This document shows positions 7,914 through 15,767 of a stretch of DNA of 32,731 nt, one piece after another. Origin of the DNA: Candidatus Falkowiibacteriota bacterium (GTDB lineage Bacteria > Patescibacteriota > Patescibacteriia > CAIXNZ01); the NCBI GenBank assembly GCA_016927685.1, contig JAFGMD010000028.1, forward strand, positions 1 through 32,731, in the 5' to 3' direction. The notes beneath the pieces are model-generated. The model saw only the letters and a list, made by a program, of their open reading frames with translations, did no database searches and had not been told where the DNA came from. The stretch's first letter is position 1. The number at the start of each line of letters is the position of its first letter. The position numbers and the translations under genes are program-made.

Positions 7914-7937
7914 AATAACCCAAAAGGGTTATTTTTG
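7914..7937 (+). terminator. Rho-independent terminator of polX
   Basis: AATAACCC, an AAAA loop, then GGGTTATT and a T-run. Confidence 0.85.
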
Positions 7938-7951
7938 TTTTCAGTTAACTC

Positions 7952-7980
7952 TTGACAAAAAATAAAATATATGATATATT
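7952..7980 (+). promoter_or_regulatory. Consensus sigma-70-type promoter
   Basis: TTGACA (7952-7957), 17-base spacer, TATATT (7975-7980). The expected start near 7987 gives a leader of about 70 bases before the ATG at 8059. Confidence 0.85.
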
Positions 7981-8058
7981 TAAAAGATTTTTAAATATTA
8001 AATTAGGGTTGAGGGTGGATGGTAAAAGCGTTTAAAGCGCAAGAAAATGGAGGAAAAA

Positions 8059-8373
8059 ATGTTTATTGAAATTCATGGTCTTTTGATCAGGGACGGAAAA
8101 TTATATATTATTGCCAAAGGCGATGATGTATTTTTACCGCCTCAACCGCCCAGATTATCAATCGCTATTGAGCGATTGAAAAAAGGCGGTGAATTTCATC
8201 CCTTTCTTGATGCTAGAAGGGCCCAAATTGTATGTGAATCAGCAAATGCAGTTATGGAACTGCGCCACATGCTTTGGCAGCTTCTTCCGCCAGAAAAAGC
8301 GGCCGAGATTATTCCGTTTCCTTCGCATCAAGATCCCGCGCAGGAACGGAAACTATTTCTTGTGGCAGGCTAA
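8059..8373 (+). CDS. Small monocistronic protein, unknown function
   Basis: I do not recognise this 104-residue protein. Two in-frame ATGs exist, at 8047 and 8059. The second is chosen because GGAGG (8049-8053) overlaps the first and sits 5 bases before the second. The N-terminus IEIHGLLIRDGKLYIIAKGDDVFLP looks like a beta-rich unit, followed by helices and a conserved-looking PFPSHQ near the end. There is no membrane segment or signal peptide. Base and codon use is richer in G and C than the flanking genes. It has its own consensus promoter and strong terminator, a pattern shared with the genes at 8538, 19056 and 20899. It is probably a real, well-expressed gene of unknown role. Confidence 0.7.
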   Translation: MFIEIHGLLIRDGKLYIIAKGDDVFLPPQPPRLSIAIERLKKGGEFHPFLDARRAQIVCESANAVMELRHMLWQLLPPEKAAEIIPFPSHQDPAQERKLFLVAG

Positions 8374-8383
8374 AAATCATTTA

Positions 8384-8420
8384 AGAGCGCGTCGTTTTGA
8401 ATACGACGCGCTTATTTTTT
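8384..8420 (+). terminator. Rho-independent terminator
   Basis: AGCGCGTCGT (8386-8395) pairs perfectly with ACGACGCGCT (8403-8412), with a 7-base loop and a T-rich tail. Confidence 0.9.
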
Positions 8421-8453
8421 AGCTAAAATTAGCAATTTCATTCCATTATTATA

Positions 8454-8482
8454 TTGACAAATTAAAAGAAATATGGTATTAT
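8454..8482 (+). promoter_or_regulatory. Consensus sigma-70-type promoter
   Basis: TTGACA (8454-8459), 17-base spacer, TATTAT (8477-8482) preceded by TG. Expected start near 8489, about 49 bases before the ATG. Confidence 0.85.
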
Positions 8483-8537
8483 TAATTATTGTTTCTTAGG
8501 ATCAGTACAAATAAAAACCGACAAAAGGAGGATAAGA

Positions 8538-8807
8538 ATGAAAACGAATAGGCCGATCGAAGGAATTTTCACTCTGCCAAATGGCGATGTTTTCGTTGAT
8601 GGATGGGTACCGGCGCTGATTCCACAGGAAGCTTTTGGAGGAGTGGAGTTGGTCCCGGTTTCCGAACTTTCCTCGCCATATCTTGGCACCAACGGCGACG
8701 ACAAATGGCACATTTTTTCCCCGCACAATCTGCTCAATTTGAGCAACGCGCCGAGCGATGATGATCTGGCAAGGGCAGAAAAACTGTCCCGGCCCACGAT
8801 CCATTAA
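8538..8807 (+). CDS. Small monocistronic protein, unknown function
   Basis: An 89-residue protein of no family I recognise. The N-terminus (RPIEGIFTLPNGDVFVDGWV) looks like a short beta-hairpin. A Pro/Gly-rich middle and an acidic helix (SDDDLARAEKL) follow. There is no signal peptide or membrane segment. AAGGAGGA lies 14 bases before the ATG, and the gene has its own promoter and a perfect terminator. Its G+C-richer sequence contrasts with neighbouring genes. It follows the same one-gene-unit pattern as the gene at 8059 but shows no clear sequence similarity to it. Confidence 0.68.
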   Translation: MKTNRPIEGIFTLPNGDVFVDGWVPALIPQEAFGGVELVPVSELSSPYLGTNGDDKWHIFSPHNLLNLSNAPSDDDLARAEKLSRPTIH

Positions 8808-8812
8808 TAATT

Positions 8813-8852
8813 AAGCCCCGGCTTTCGCAAGAAAGTCCGGGGCTTTTTCTTT
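8813..8852 (+). terminator. Rho-independent terminator
   Basis: AAGCCCCGGCTTTC and GAAAGTCCGGGGCTT form a long stem with one bulged T around GCAA, followed by a T-run. Confidence 0.92.
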
Positions 8853-8892
8853 TTATAAATTATTAAGCACCCTTTATTTTTGATCGATTTTT

Positions 8893-8901
8893 TGCTAAAA
8901 T
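8893..8901 (+). promoter_or_regulatory. Extended -10 promoter
   Basis: TGCTAAAAT, with a weak TTTATT 17 bases upstream of the hexamer. The expected start near 8908 gives a leader of about 27 bases without an SD before the ATG at 8935. Confidence 0.5.
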
Positions 8902-8934
8902 ATAGTTAATAAACTAAATATTAAAGCAAAAAAT

Positions 8935-9279
8935 ATGTATTTACTTTTACGCTGGCTAATCAATGCTTTAGCCATTTTAGGCATTGCTTATTATATTCCA
9001 GGCATAACAGTATCAGGATTTTATGCAGCACTGCTAGCGGCTTTGGTCTTGGGAATAATAAATGCTTTACTTCGTCCAATTCTGGTTATCTTAACTCTAC
9101 CAGTAAATATTTTGACTTTAGGACTTTTTACTCTGATAATTAATGCCTTATTATTTTGGCTCACTAGCACGATTGTTAAGGGTTTTCAGGTAGCAGATTT
9201 TAAAGCCGCATTTATTGGGGCTTTACTTATGTGGATTATTTCTTGGCTGACTAATTGGTTATTTAAATCATCAGACTAA
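8935..9279 (+). CDS. Phage holin family IV / YvlD-like membrane protein
   Basis: A 114-residue protein with four hydrophobic segments: residues 3-21, 28-46, 53-75 and 90-110. The motif LGIINALLRPILVILTLPVN is typical of the YvlD/Phage_holin_4_2 family, as is LGLFTLIINALLFWLTS. Despite the family name, chromosomal members are not phage genes and their role is poorly known; in Bacillus YvlD belongs to an envelope-stress operon. Here it heads an operon. Its TAA overlaps the ATG of queH, which suggests translational coupling rather than a shared function. Confidence 0.85.
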   Translation: MYLLLRWLINALAILGIAYYIPGITVSGFYAALLAALVLGIINALLRPILVILTLPVNILTLGLFTLIINALLFWLTSTIVKGFQVADFKAAFIGALLMWIISWLTNWLFKSSD

Positions 9280-9818
9280 TGAAAGAGAGATTATTATTAC
9301 ATACTTGTTGTGCGCCTTGCAGTATTTATATTGTGAATCAGCTTTTGGACAAATTTGACCTGACTGTCTATTTTTTTAATCCAAATATTTTCCCAGAAGA
9401 AGAATATTTGCAACGATTGTCGGAAATTAAAAAGTTTTGTCAAAGCCGAGGTATTGAATATGTTGAAGAAAATTATGCTCCTGCAGATTGGCTGAATTTT
9501 ATTAACGGCTATGAACAAGAGCCAGAAAAAGGTTTTCGTTGCGAATTATGTTTTAATTTGCGTTTGGGTAAAACAGCAGAGTATGCCCAGAAAAATAATT
9601 TTGATTGGTTTTGCACTACTTTGACTATGGGTAGGCAAAAAAATTCTCTCCAAGTTTTGAATGCCGGACATAAGGCCGAAAACAAATATAGGGTGAAATT
9701 TTACGATAGAGATTTTAAGAAAAATTTTGGTGTACAGGTTTCTGATTGGTTAGCTAAACAATTGGGCTTGTATAGGCAAGATTACTGCGGTTGCATTTAT
9801 TCTAAAAATAATAATTAA
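9279..9818 (+). CDS. queH: Epoxyqueuosine reductase QueH
   Basis: A 179-residue protein with the QueH (former DUF208) cysteine pattern: HTCCAPC at residues 8-14, RCELCF near 86-91 and YCGC near the C-terminus (DYCGCIYS). LLLHTCCAPCS, FFNPNIFP, TTLTMGRQKN and FYDRDFKKNFG are family hallmarks. QueH performs the last step of queuosine synthesis, reducing epoxyqueuosine in tRNA with a metal-thiolate centre in place of cobalamin. The start overlaps the stop of the previous gene. No tgt or other queuosine gene is in this window, so the substrate must come from genes elsewhere or from salvage. Confidence 0.93.
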   Translation: MKERLLLHTCCAPCSIYIVNQLLDKFDLTVYFFNPNIFPEEEYLQRLSEIKKFCQSRGIEYVEENYAPADWLNFINGYEQEPEKGFRCELCFNLRLGKTAEYAQKNNFDWFCTTLTMGRQKNSLQVLNAGHKAENKYRVKFYDRDFKKNFGVQVSDWLAKQLGLYRQDYCGCIYSKNNN

Positions 9819-9828
9819 TGAAATATTT

Positions 9829-10161
9829 ATGACTGATGAGAGATGGCAGGAAATAAAAGATATGGTTAAGAAAAATTTTGGCATTATAGAGAATCAGGTT
9901 TTGGATTTACCAGAAGAAGAGGGTAAGGGGACTAAGGAGGAATTAATTTTTGCAGGACCAATGGGTAGAATAAAACTGGAATACATTGTTAAGCCTTTAG
10001 TTCTTGATAAAAAAACAACGTATTCTAAAAGAATTGGCTCGGAAACTAAGGTTCAATATATCACTTCTGACACTGAAAAAGTGCGCAGAATGGAAGCTTT
10101 TAAATGGAATGAGTCAGCTGATAACTGGGAAAAGATAATTGGTGAAGCTTTAAGTTTTTAA
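9829..10161 (+). CDS. Small soluble protein, unknown function
   Basis: A 110-residue protein that begins with an amphipathic helix (ERWQEIKDMVKKNFGI). Its beta-rich middle contains AGPMGRIKLEYIVKPLVLDKK and YSKRIGSETKVQYITS, and it ends in a helix with a Trp. No cysteine, signal peptide or membrane segment is visible. It lies 10 bases after queH and is probably co-transcribed. I recognise no named family; it looks like a single compact alpha/beta domain. Confidence 0.65.
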   Translation: MTDERWQEIKDMVKKNFGIIENQVLDLPEEEGKGTKEELIFAGPMGRIKLEYIVKPLVLDKKTTYSKRIGSETKVQYITSDTEKVRRMEAFKWNESADNWEKIIGEALSF

Positions 10162-10205
10162 GTTGTATTTATTAAAATTTTATATTAATTCTTAATTCTA
10201 ATTTT

Positions 10206-10538
10206 ATGTTTTGGTTTAAAAAAATAGAAAAAAAAGAAATTTATAAATACGGGATTGGCGGGGGAATATTGCAAATTTTATATATTCTCATGGTTGCATG
10301 GTTTATAAATAGTATGGACAAGGCCGAGAGTCAGTCCGACCCAATAATCAACATTATGTCCGTTTTGTTGCTATTTGTTTTTAGCGCAACAATTTCTGGT
10401 TTTTTTGTTTTGGGATACCCAGCTTATTTGGCTTTACAAAAGAGATTACAGGAAGCATTTTTGACTTTGTTGGTAACCATTTTAACTTTGCTGGCCGGAG
10501 GAGTTGTAATTTTTTCTTTTGTTATTTTAAATCAATGA
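10206..10538 (+). CDS. Small three-helix membrane protein
   Basis: A 110-residue protein with hydrophobic segments at about residues 16-36 (YGIGGGILQILYILMVAWFI at the start), 46-72 and 84-108. A basic N-terminus (FKKIEKKEIYK) suggests a cytoplasmic N-terminus. Its TGA overlaps the ATG of the penicillin-binding protein gene (ATGA), so the two are translationally coupled. It could be an accessory factor for the transpeptidase, but nothing in the sequence proves this. Family unknown. Confidence 0.65.
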   Translation: MFWFKKIEKKEIYKYGIGGGILQILYILMVAWFINSMDKAESQSDPIINIMSVLLLFVFSATISGFFVLGYPAYLALQKRLQEAFLTLLVTILTLLAGGVVIFSFVILNQ

Positions 10539-12307
10539 TTTTGTTTAGAAAAAAGCAAGAAAAATTCTATCATAAAGAGAAAAAAGATAAGCGGCTTGTC
10601 TTGCTAGTTTATTTTTTTTCTTTCTGCACTTTATTGATTATTGGCAAGCTTTTTGATTTTCAGGTTTTAAAATTTGATTCTTATTCTGCCTTGGCATCAG
10701 GCCAGCATGAAATTTACAAAACCCTTTTTCCTGAAAGGGGGTCTATTTATATAAAAGATAAAAAAGACCCTATTTTTGACCCCGATGAAAACTTGTTTCC
10801 TTTGGCAATAAATAAGGATTATAATCTGGTTTATGCCCAGCCAATATATTTAAAGCAATCTCCAGAAGAAATCGCAAAATTATTATCTTCAATTTTGGAA
10901 CTTAGCGAGGAAGAATTAATAGGCAAATTATCTAAGCAAAATGACCCCTATGAGCCGCTTAAACATAAAGTAGAAGATTCTCAGGCCGAATTAGTTAAGA
11001 ATTTAAATATTGAAGGCATACAAATTGCTAAAGAAACATTTCGATATTATCCGGAAAAAAATATCGGAGCCAATGTATTGGGTTTTGTTGGTTTTGATAA
11101 AGACGGTTTAAAAAGTGGCCAATATGGCATTGAAGGATATTTTAATAAAGAATTATCAGGGAGCCAGGGTGAAATTTTATCAGACAAGGATACTGCCGGG
11201 CGGTTGATTTCCATTGGAGAAAAAAAATTTATCAGAGCCAAAGATGGTGATGATATTGTCTTAACTCTAGATAAAACATTACAGTATGAGCTTTGTAGCC
11301 GTTTGAATGAGCATGCTAAAGTCATTGAAGCTGAAAACGGAGTTTTAATTGTGATGGAGTCTAAGACAGGAGCTATCTTGGCCATGTGCTCTTACCCCGA
11401 TTTTGACCCGAATGAATATAATAAAGTGGAAGATCTGGGTGTTTATAATAATCGTGCTGTTTCAGAGCCATATGAAATTGGGTCCATATTTAAGGCAGTA
11501 ACTATGGCAGCCGGATTAGATTTGGAAGCAATAACGCCTGACACAACCTATTTTGATGAAGGATCTAGGACTATTGATGATTTTAATATTCGTAATTGGG
11601 ATAAAAAAGCTCATGGTACGCAGACCATGACAGAAGTTTTGCAGCATTCGTTAAATTTAGGCACAATTTTCGTAGTTGAGCAGACAGGCAAAGATAATTT
11701 TAAACGTTATGTGGAAAAATTCGGTTTTGGGCAAAAAACAGGCATTCAATTGGAAAACGAAGCTGCTGGCAATATTGATTCGTTAAAAAAGAAAGGCGAT
11801 ATTTGGGCAGCCACTGCATCTTTTGGGCAAGGCATTACTGCTACGCCTTTGCAAATGGTGCAGGCTTATGGCGCGATTGCTAATGATGGACAATTAATAA
11901 AACCATATATAGTGGATGAAATAAGGACATCAGAGGGAAATATAATAAAAAATATGCCATCTAAGGTGGTCCAAGTTATGGATTCAAAAACAGCGACTAT
12001 TTTAACTGGAATGCTTGTTAATGTTGTAGAAAAGGGCGAGGGCACAAATGCCCGAGTGCCTGGCTATTATGTAGCTGGTAAAACCGGCACTGCACAAATC
12101 CCTGATTATAAATACGGAGGTTATTCTAATCGCACTAATCATTCTTTTATTGGCTTTGCGCCGATTGAAGATCCAATTTTTACCATGATTATAAAATTTG
12201 AAAATCCTAAAAAGGGCAGTTTTGCTTCGGTCACCTGCGCTCCCTTATTTTCCCGCTTGGCAAAATTTATTTTAGATTATTATCATATAATGCCAGACAA
12301 ATTATAA
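10535..12307 (+). CDS. Class B penicillin-binding protein (FtsI/PBP2-type transpeptidase)
   Basis: A 590-residue protein with a cytoplasmic basic N-terminus and one membrane anchor (LVLLVYFFSFCTLLIIGKLF, about residues 22-41). A dimerisation/pedestal domain follows, and then the transpeptidase domain. The catalytic motifs are all present: S-I-F-K with nucleophile Ser317, S-L-N at 372-374, and KTGT at about 516-519. This enzyme cross-links peptidoglycan during elongation or division. The Mur ligase gene downstream supports a cell-wall cluster. FtsI and PBP2/MrdA cannot be told apart with certainty; the RGSIY-like segment (ERGSIYIKD) and lack of a PASTA domain fit both. Confidence 0.9.
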   Translation: MILFRKKQEKFYHKEKKDKRLVLLVYFFSFCTLLIIGKLFDFQVLKFDSYSALASGQHEIYKTLFPERGSIYIKDKKDPIFDPDENLFPLAINKDYNLVYAQPIYLKQSPEEIAKLLSSILELSEEELIGKLSKQNDPYEPLKHKVEDSQAELVKNLNIEGIQIAKETFRYYPEKNIGANVLGFVGFDKDGLKSGQYGIEGYFNKELSGSQGEILSDKDTAGRLISIGEKKFIRAKDGDDIVLTLDKTLQYELCSRLNEHAKVIEAENGVLIVMESKTGAILAMCSYPDFDPNEYNKVEDLGVYNNRAVSEPYEIGSIFKAVTMAAGLDLEAITPDTTYFDEGSRTIDDFNIRNWDKKAHGTQTMTEVLQHSLNLGTIFVVEQTGKDNFKRYVEKFGFGQKTGIQLENEAAGNIDSLKKKGDIWAATASFGQGITATPLQMVQAYGAIANDGQLIKPYIVDEIRTSEGNIIKNMPSKVVQVMDSKTATILTGMLVNVVEKGEGTNARVPGYYVAGKTGTAQIPDYKYGGYSNRTNHSFIGFAPIEDPIFTMIIKFENPKKGSFASVTCAPLFSRLAKFILDYYHIMPDKL

Positions 12308-12339
12308 AATAATTATTTATTTTTTTTATAGTTATATTT

Positions 12340-13662
12340 ATGAGAAAATTTTTACAAAAAATATTACGAATAATTGCTAAGCAAATTTTAAAAAAATATA
12401 AGCCGGAAATTATTGGCATTACTGGCAGCGTTGGCAAAACATCTAGCAAGGAGGCAATATTTGCAGCTTTATCGCCCATATTTAATTGTCGTCGCAGTAT
12501 GAAAAGTTATAACAATGAGATTGGTACGCCCTTGACTATTATTGGCGCTGAAACTGGGGGTCGTTCCATTTTTAAATGGCTGTCAGTATTTTTAAAGGCG
12601 ATTAAATTATTATTAGTTAAAGATAGGACTTATCCGCAAATTTTGATTTTAGAAATGGGCGCTGACAAGCTTGGCGATATTGAATATTTAGTAGAAATAG
12701 CGCCGCCAAAAATTGGCGTTTTGACTGCCATTGCTGAAAGTCATTTGCATGTCTTTAAAGATTTAAAGGGAGTTTTGAAAGAAAAAGAAAGGATCGTGAC
12801 AAAATTGCCCAAAGAAGGATTTGCTATTTTAAATGCTGATGATGAGAATGTGATGAGTTTAAAAAATAAAATTGCTGCTCGTCAAATAACTTTTGGTTTT
12901 ATTAATGCAGATGTCAGAGCCGGAGAATTGCTTTTTTCTGGATTAGAAGATGAATTTTGTGAAACTCAATACGAATGGGACTGTAAAACTTGGGGAACTA
13001 ATTTTAAAGTGACATATAACGGATCTACTGTACCAGTTTTTTTACCACATTGCTTTGGCAAACAGCATGCCTATTCTGCGCTGGCGGCTATTGCAGTCGG
13101 AACAACTTATAAAATAAATTTGGTTGATTTGGCAGAAAATTTAAAGCAATACCGTGCGCCTAAGGGTCGTATGAATTTAATAGCAGGCATTAAACATACT
13201 ATGATTATTGATGATTCGTATAATTCTTCACCAACTGCCGTAAAAGCGGCGCTAGGAGCAATAAAATCTATTAATTTGCCAGTTGGGAAAAGAAAAATTG
13301 CAGTTTTAGGCGATATGTTGGAGCTGGGAGAAATTTCCGCTCAGGCACATCGTGAAATCGGGTTTAAAGTAGTGGAAAACGGTTTTGATTATCTGATTGC
13401 CGTGGGAAAAGAAGCAAAAGCCATGGCCGATGCAGCTATAGAGGCCGGACTAAATGCAAACAATGCTGATAAAGTTAAATATTTTAAAGATACTGCTGAA
13501 GCTGGTATATTTTTACAGAATTTAATAATTTCAGGTGATTTAATTTTAGTAAAAGGTTCGCAGGGCATGCGCATGGAAAATATAGTCAAAGAAATAATGG
13601 CCGAACCAGAAAAAGCCAAAGAGCTTTTGGTGAGGCAGACAGGGGAATGGGAGAGGCGATAG
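12340..13662 (+). CDS. Mur ligase, MurF-like, without the usual N-terminal domain
   Basis: A 440-residue Mur ligase. The P-loop GITGSVGKTSSKEAI lies at residues 26-40. LEMGADKLGDIEYLVEIAPP, TAIAESHLHVF and LNADDENV are typical of the central ATPase domain, and DDSYNSSPTAVKAAL and LGDMLELGE of MurF C-terminal domains. MurF adds D-Ala-D-Ala to the UDP-MurNAc-tripeptide in the cytoplasm. Canonical MurF has an N-terminal substrate-binding domain of roughly 80-100 residues before the P-loop; here there are only about 25 basic and hydrophobic residues. The upstream region has no frame that restores it. The enzyme may bind a different substrate or be a CPR-type short form. Confidence 0.82.
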   Translation: MRKFLQKILRIIAKQILKKYKPEIIGITGSVGKTSSKEAIFAALSPIFNCRRSMKSYNNEIGTPLTIIGAETGGRSIFKWLSVFLKAIKLLLVKDRTYPQILILEMGADKLGDIEYLVEIAPPKIGVLTAIAESHLHVFKDLKGVLKEKERIVTKLPKEGFAILNADDENVMSLKNKIAARQITFGFINADVRAGELLFSGLEDEFCETQYEWDCKTWGTNFKVTYNGSTVPVFLPHCFGKQHAYSALAAIAVGTTYKINLVDLAENLKQYRAPKGRMNLIAGIKHTMIIDDSYNSSPTAVKAALGAIKSINLPVGKRKIAVLGDMLELGEISAQAHREIGFKVVENGFDYLIAVGKEAKAMADAAIEAGLNANNADKVKYFKDTAEAGIFLQNLIISGDLILVKGSQGMRMENIVKEIMAEPEKAKELLVRQTGEWERR

Positions 13663-13702
13663 AATCTAGAACAGAGAATATAAAATTAAGAATCTATTGG
13701 TC

Positions 13703-13731
13703 TTGATTTTTTAATAAAAACTTGTTAGAAT
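13703..13731 (+). promoter_or_regulatory. Promoter of the tRNA gene
   Basis: TTGATT (13703-13708), 17-base spacer, extended -10 TGTTAGAAT (13723-13731). Expected start near 13738, about 16 bases before the tRNA. Confidence 0.75.
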
Positions 13732-13753
13732 ATTTAGATTAATAAATAAATAT

Positions 13754-13828
13754 GGCCCTATCGTCTAGCCCGGTCCAGGACGTTGCCCTCTCACGGCAAA
13801 AACATGGGTTCGAATCCCATTGGGGCTA
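13754..13828 (+). tRNA. tRNA-Glu (anticodon CTC)
   Basis: The cloverleaf is complete. The acceptor stem is GGCCCTA with TGGGGCT, including G-U at pairs 1-72 and 6-67. The D-arm begins GTCT. The anticodon stem is TTGCC/GGCAA around CTCTCAC, giving CTC. The T-arm is ATGGG/CCCAT around TTCGAAT, with discriminator A. CCA is not encoded (ACT follows). It reads GAG codons, and has its own promoter and terminator. Confidence 0.95.
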
Positions 13829-13833
13829 CTAAG

Positions 13834-13861
13834 AAAAGAGTGTTTATTTGCACTCTTTTTT
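13834..13861 (+). terminator. Rho-independent terminator of the tRNA
   Basis: AAAAGAGTG pairs with CACTCTTTT around an 8-base loop, followed by T. Confidence 0.8.
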
Positions 13862-13862
13862 A

Positions 13863-13871
13863 TGTTATAAT
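13863..13871 (+). promoter_or_regulatory. Extended -10 promoter of the exporter operon
   Basis: TGTTATAAT, a perfect extended -10 without a clear -35. Expected start near 13878; 55-base leader before the ATG at 13933, with no SD. Confidence 0.6.
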
Positions 13872-13932
13872 ATTAAAAAGCAAAAAATGATAATTTAAAG
13901 CGTTATAACTCTATAACACTATAATTGTATTT

Positions 13933-15765
13933 ATGAAAGAATTTATCAAAAAACTGCTTAAGCGAAAATTATTTTGGTTTGCCTTGATAGTTATAATTAT
14001 AATTGCAGTTGTTGCTTTTAACGCTTTTAAGGGTAAACAGCCCCAATATGTGACTGAAAAAGTGATTAAAGGCACGCTAACGCAGACAGTTTCAGAAACA
14101 GGCACTATGGAAAATGCCGCAGCTTTGAATTTAAATTTTCAATCGTCGGGTATATTAAAAGAAATATTGATTGAAGAGGGTGATCAGGTTACTAAAGGAC
14201 AGCTTTTAGCGACTTTAGAAGCTGGAGATTTGGAAATAGGCGTTAAACAAGCACGGGCCAATTATGATATTGCCATGGCTAACTTAAATAAATTGTTAGC
14301 TGGTTCTAGCATTGAAAATATCAGGGTTTCAGAAGAAAGCGTGAATAATGCGAAAATCGCTTATCAAAACGCCCAAACCAGTTATGATACTCTGGTAGTG
14401 AAAATTGACGCTGATATTAAGACATATGAAGCTCAAGTTGAAGCCGCACAAACTGCCCTAAATAATGTGTCAGCAACCTATGATCAAAGCGTAGCCAATG
14501 CGCGTCAAAATCTTATCACTACTATTAGGAGCAAAGCCATTGCCGCCAATACATCTTTAAGTTTTTTTGACTATCAATATATTAACATGGGTAATGTGGC
14601 TGATTTACAAGCCAAAACCAATGCCTTAGGTTTTTATAATTTAGCTTCAACTGCAAAAACTTCATTAAATAATCTTTTAAATAAATCTGACGATGCTTTA
14701 ACAGAGAGCGAGCTGGCGCAAGCAACAACCTTATCTCTAAGTTTATTGGATTATATTAATAGTGCTTTAAATAGTTTATTTATTGCAGTTGCATCTACAA
14801 TGTCTGATGCGCGTTATTCTGAAGCGCTAAAAGAGCAAAATAAAACATTAATAAAAACTGAACAAGCCAATAACAGCGCTAATTTAGTTGCTTTACAGGC
14901 GGCAGATCAGAATTATACAAATGCAAAGTTAGGCTTAACGAGCGCTAGCGATGATGCGAAATCAGCATTACAAACTGCCCAAGACAACCTTAATGCTTTA
15001 TTGGCAAACAAGGATGCGCAAATTGTAACAGCAAAAGCTCAAGTTGATTCTGCCTTAGGCGCCTATAATTTAGCTAAAGCGCAATTGGCATTGACTAAAG
15101 CCCCGGCGCGCAATGTTGATGTCAGTATTTACCGCGCACAAGTTGATCAAGCCCAAGCGGCTTTGGAATCAGCCCAATACAAATTAAGCTATTATCAAAT
15201 AATAGCACCCAGCGATGGCACTATTACATTTATAAATTATAAAATTGGGGAACAAGTAAGCCCTACGGCCAATATTAGCGCAACAAGTATGGTTAAGCCG
15301 GTTATTGCCATGCTCGGTACCGGAGGGTTTCAGGCCAAAGTCGATGTGCCCGAGTCGGATATTATTAAAGTTAAAATTAATGACCCAGTGGAAATAACGC
15401 TTGATGCTTATGGCTCAGACTCAGTATTTACCGGCAAAGTCAAAGGTATTGATATAGCTGAAACTTTAATTAGTGACGTGGTTTATTATCAGGTAACAGT
15501 GATTTTAGATTCTACAGATAAAGAAATCAAATCTGGTATGACTGCCAATGTTGATATTTTAACTGCTAAAAAAGACAATGTTTTGATGGTGCCATCAAGA
15601 GCTGTTAAAACACTAGACAATGGAACAAAATATGTCGAAGTATTAAAAAATTCTACACCAAAGCGAGTCAATGTAATAACTGGATTTAAGGGCGATGCTG
15701 GTAAGATAGAAATTATTACTGGACTAAAAGAGGGGGAAAATGTAGTTGTCTTTACTAAGCAATAA
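13933..15765 (+). CDS. MacA/HlyD-type periplasmic adaptor (membrane fusion protein)
   Basis: A 610-residue adaptor. A basic N-terminus and one membrane anchor (about residues 15-32, FWFALIVIIIIAVVAFNAF) are followed by a first barrel-sandwich half with GILKEILIEEGDQVTKGQLLATLE. A long Ala/Gln/Asn-rich coiled-coil region comes next (about residues 90-400, longer than in E. coli MacA). The second sandwich half contains YYQIIAPSDGTITFINYKIGEQV, and beta-barrel and membrane-proximal domains follow. In a cell without an outer membrane it would act like YknX, coupling an ABC transporter to an extracellular substrate. It starts a four-gene operon with spacings of 1-3 bases or overlap. The substrate is unknown. 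Confidence 0.88.
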   Translation: MKEFIKKLLKRKLFWFALIVIIIIAVVAFNAFKGKQPQYVTEKVIKGTLTQTVSETGTMENAAALNLNFQSSGILKEILIEEGDQVTKGQLLATLEAGDLEIGVKQARANYDIAMANLNKLLAGSSIENIRVSEESVNNAKIAYQNAQTSYDTLVVKIDADIKTYEAQVEAAQTALNNVSATYDQSVANARQNLITTIRSKAIAANTSLSFFDYQYINMGNVADLQAKTNALGFYNLASTAKTSLNNLLNKSDDALTESELAQATTLSLSLLDYINSALNSLFIAVASTMSDARYSEALKEQNKTLIKTEQANNSANLVALQAADQNYTNAKLGLTSASDDAKSALQTAQDNLNALLANKDAQIVTAKAQVDSALGAYNLAKAQLALTKAPARNVDVSIYRAQVDQAQAALESAQYKLSYYQIIAPSDGTITFINYKIGEQVSPTANISATSMVKPVIAMLGTGGFQAKVDVPESDIIKVKINDPVEITLDAYGSDSVFTGKVKGIDIAETLISDVVYYQVTVILDSTDKEIKSGMTANVDILTAKKDNVLMVPSRAVKTLDNGTKYVEVLKNSTPKRVNVITGFKGDAGKIEIITGLKEGENVVVFTKQ

Positions 15766-15767
15766 AC

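Noticed and set aside
8189..8422. Second-frame ORF over the gene at 8059
   Set aside because: It has no SD or promoter of its own and runs into the terminator stem; it is a shadow of the gene at 8059.
8486..8804. Two minus-strand ORFs opposite the gene at 8538
   Set aside because: The plus strand has promoter, SD, ORF and terminator in order; the minus strand has none of these.
8935..9279. Prophage signal from the holin-family name
   Set aside because: YvlD-type members are ordinary chromosomal membrane proteins, and no other phage gene is present.
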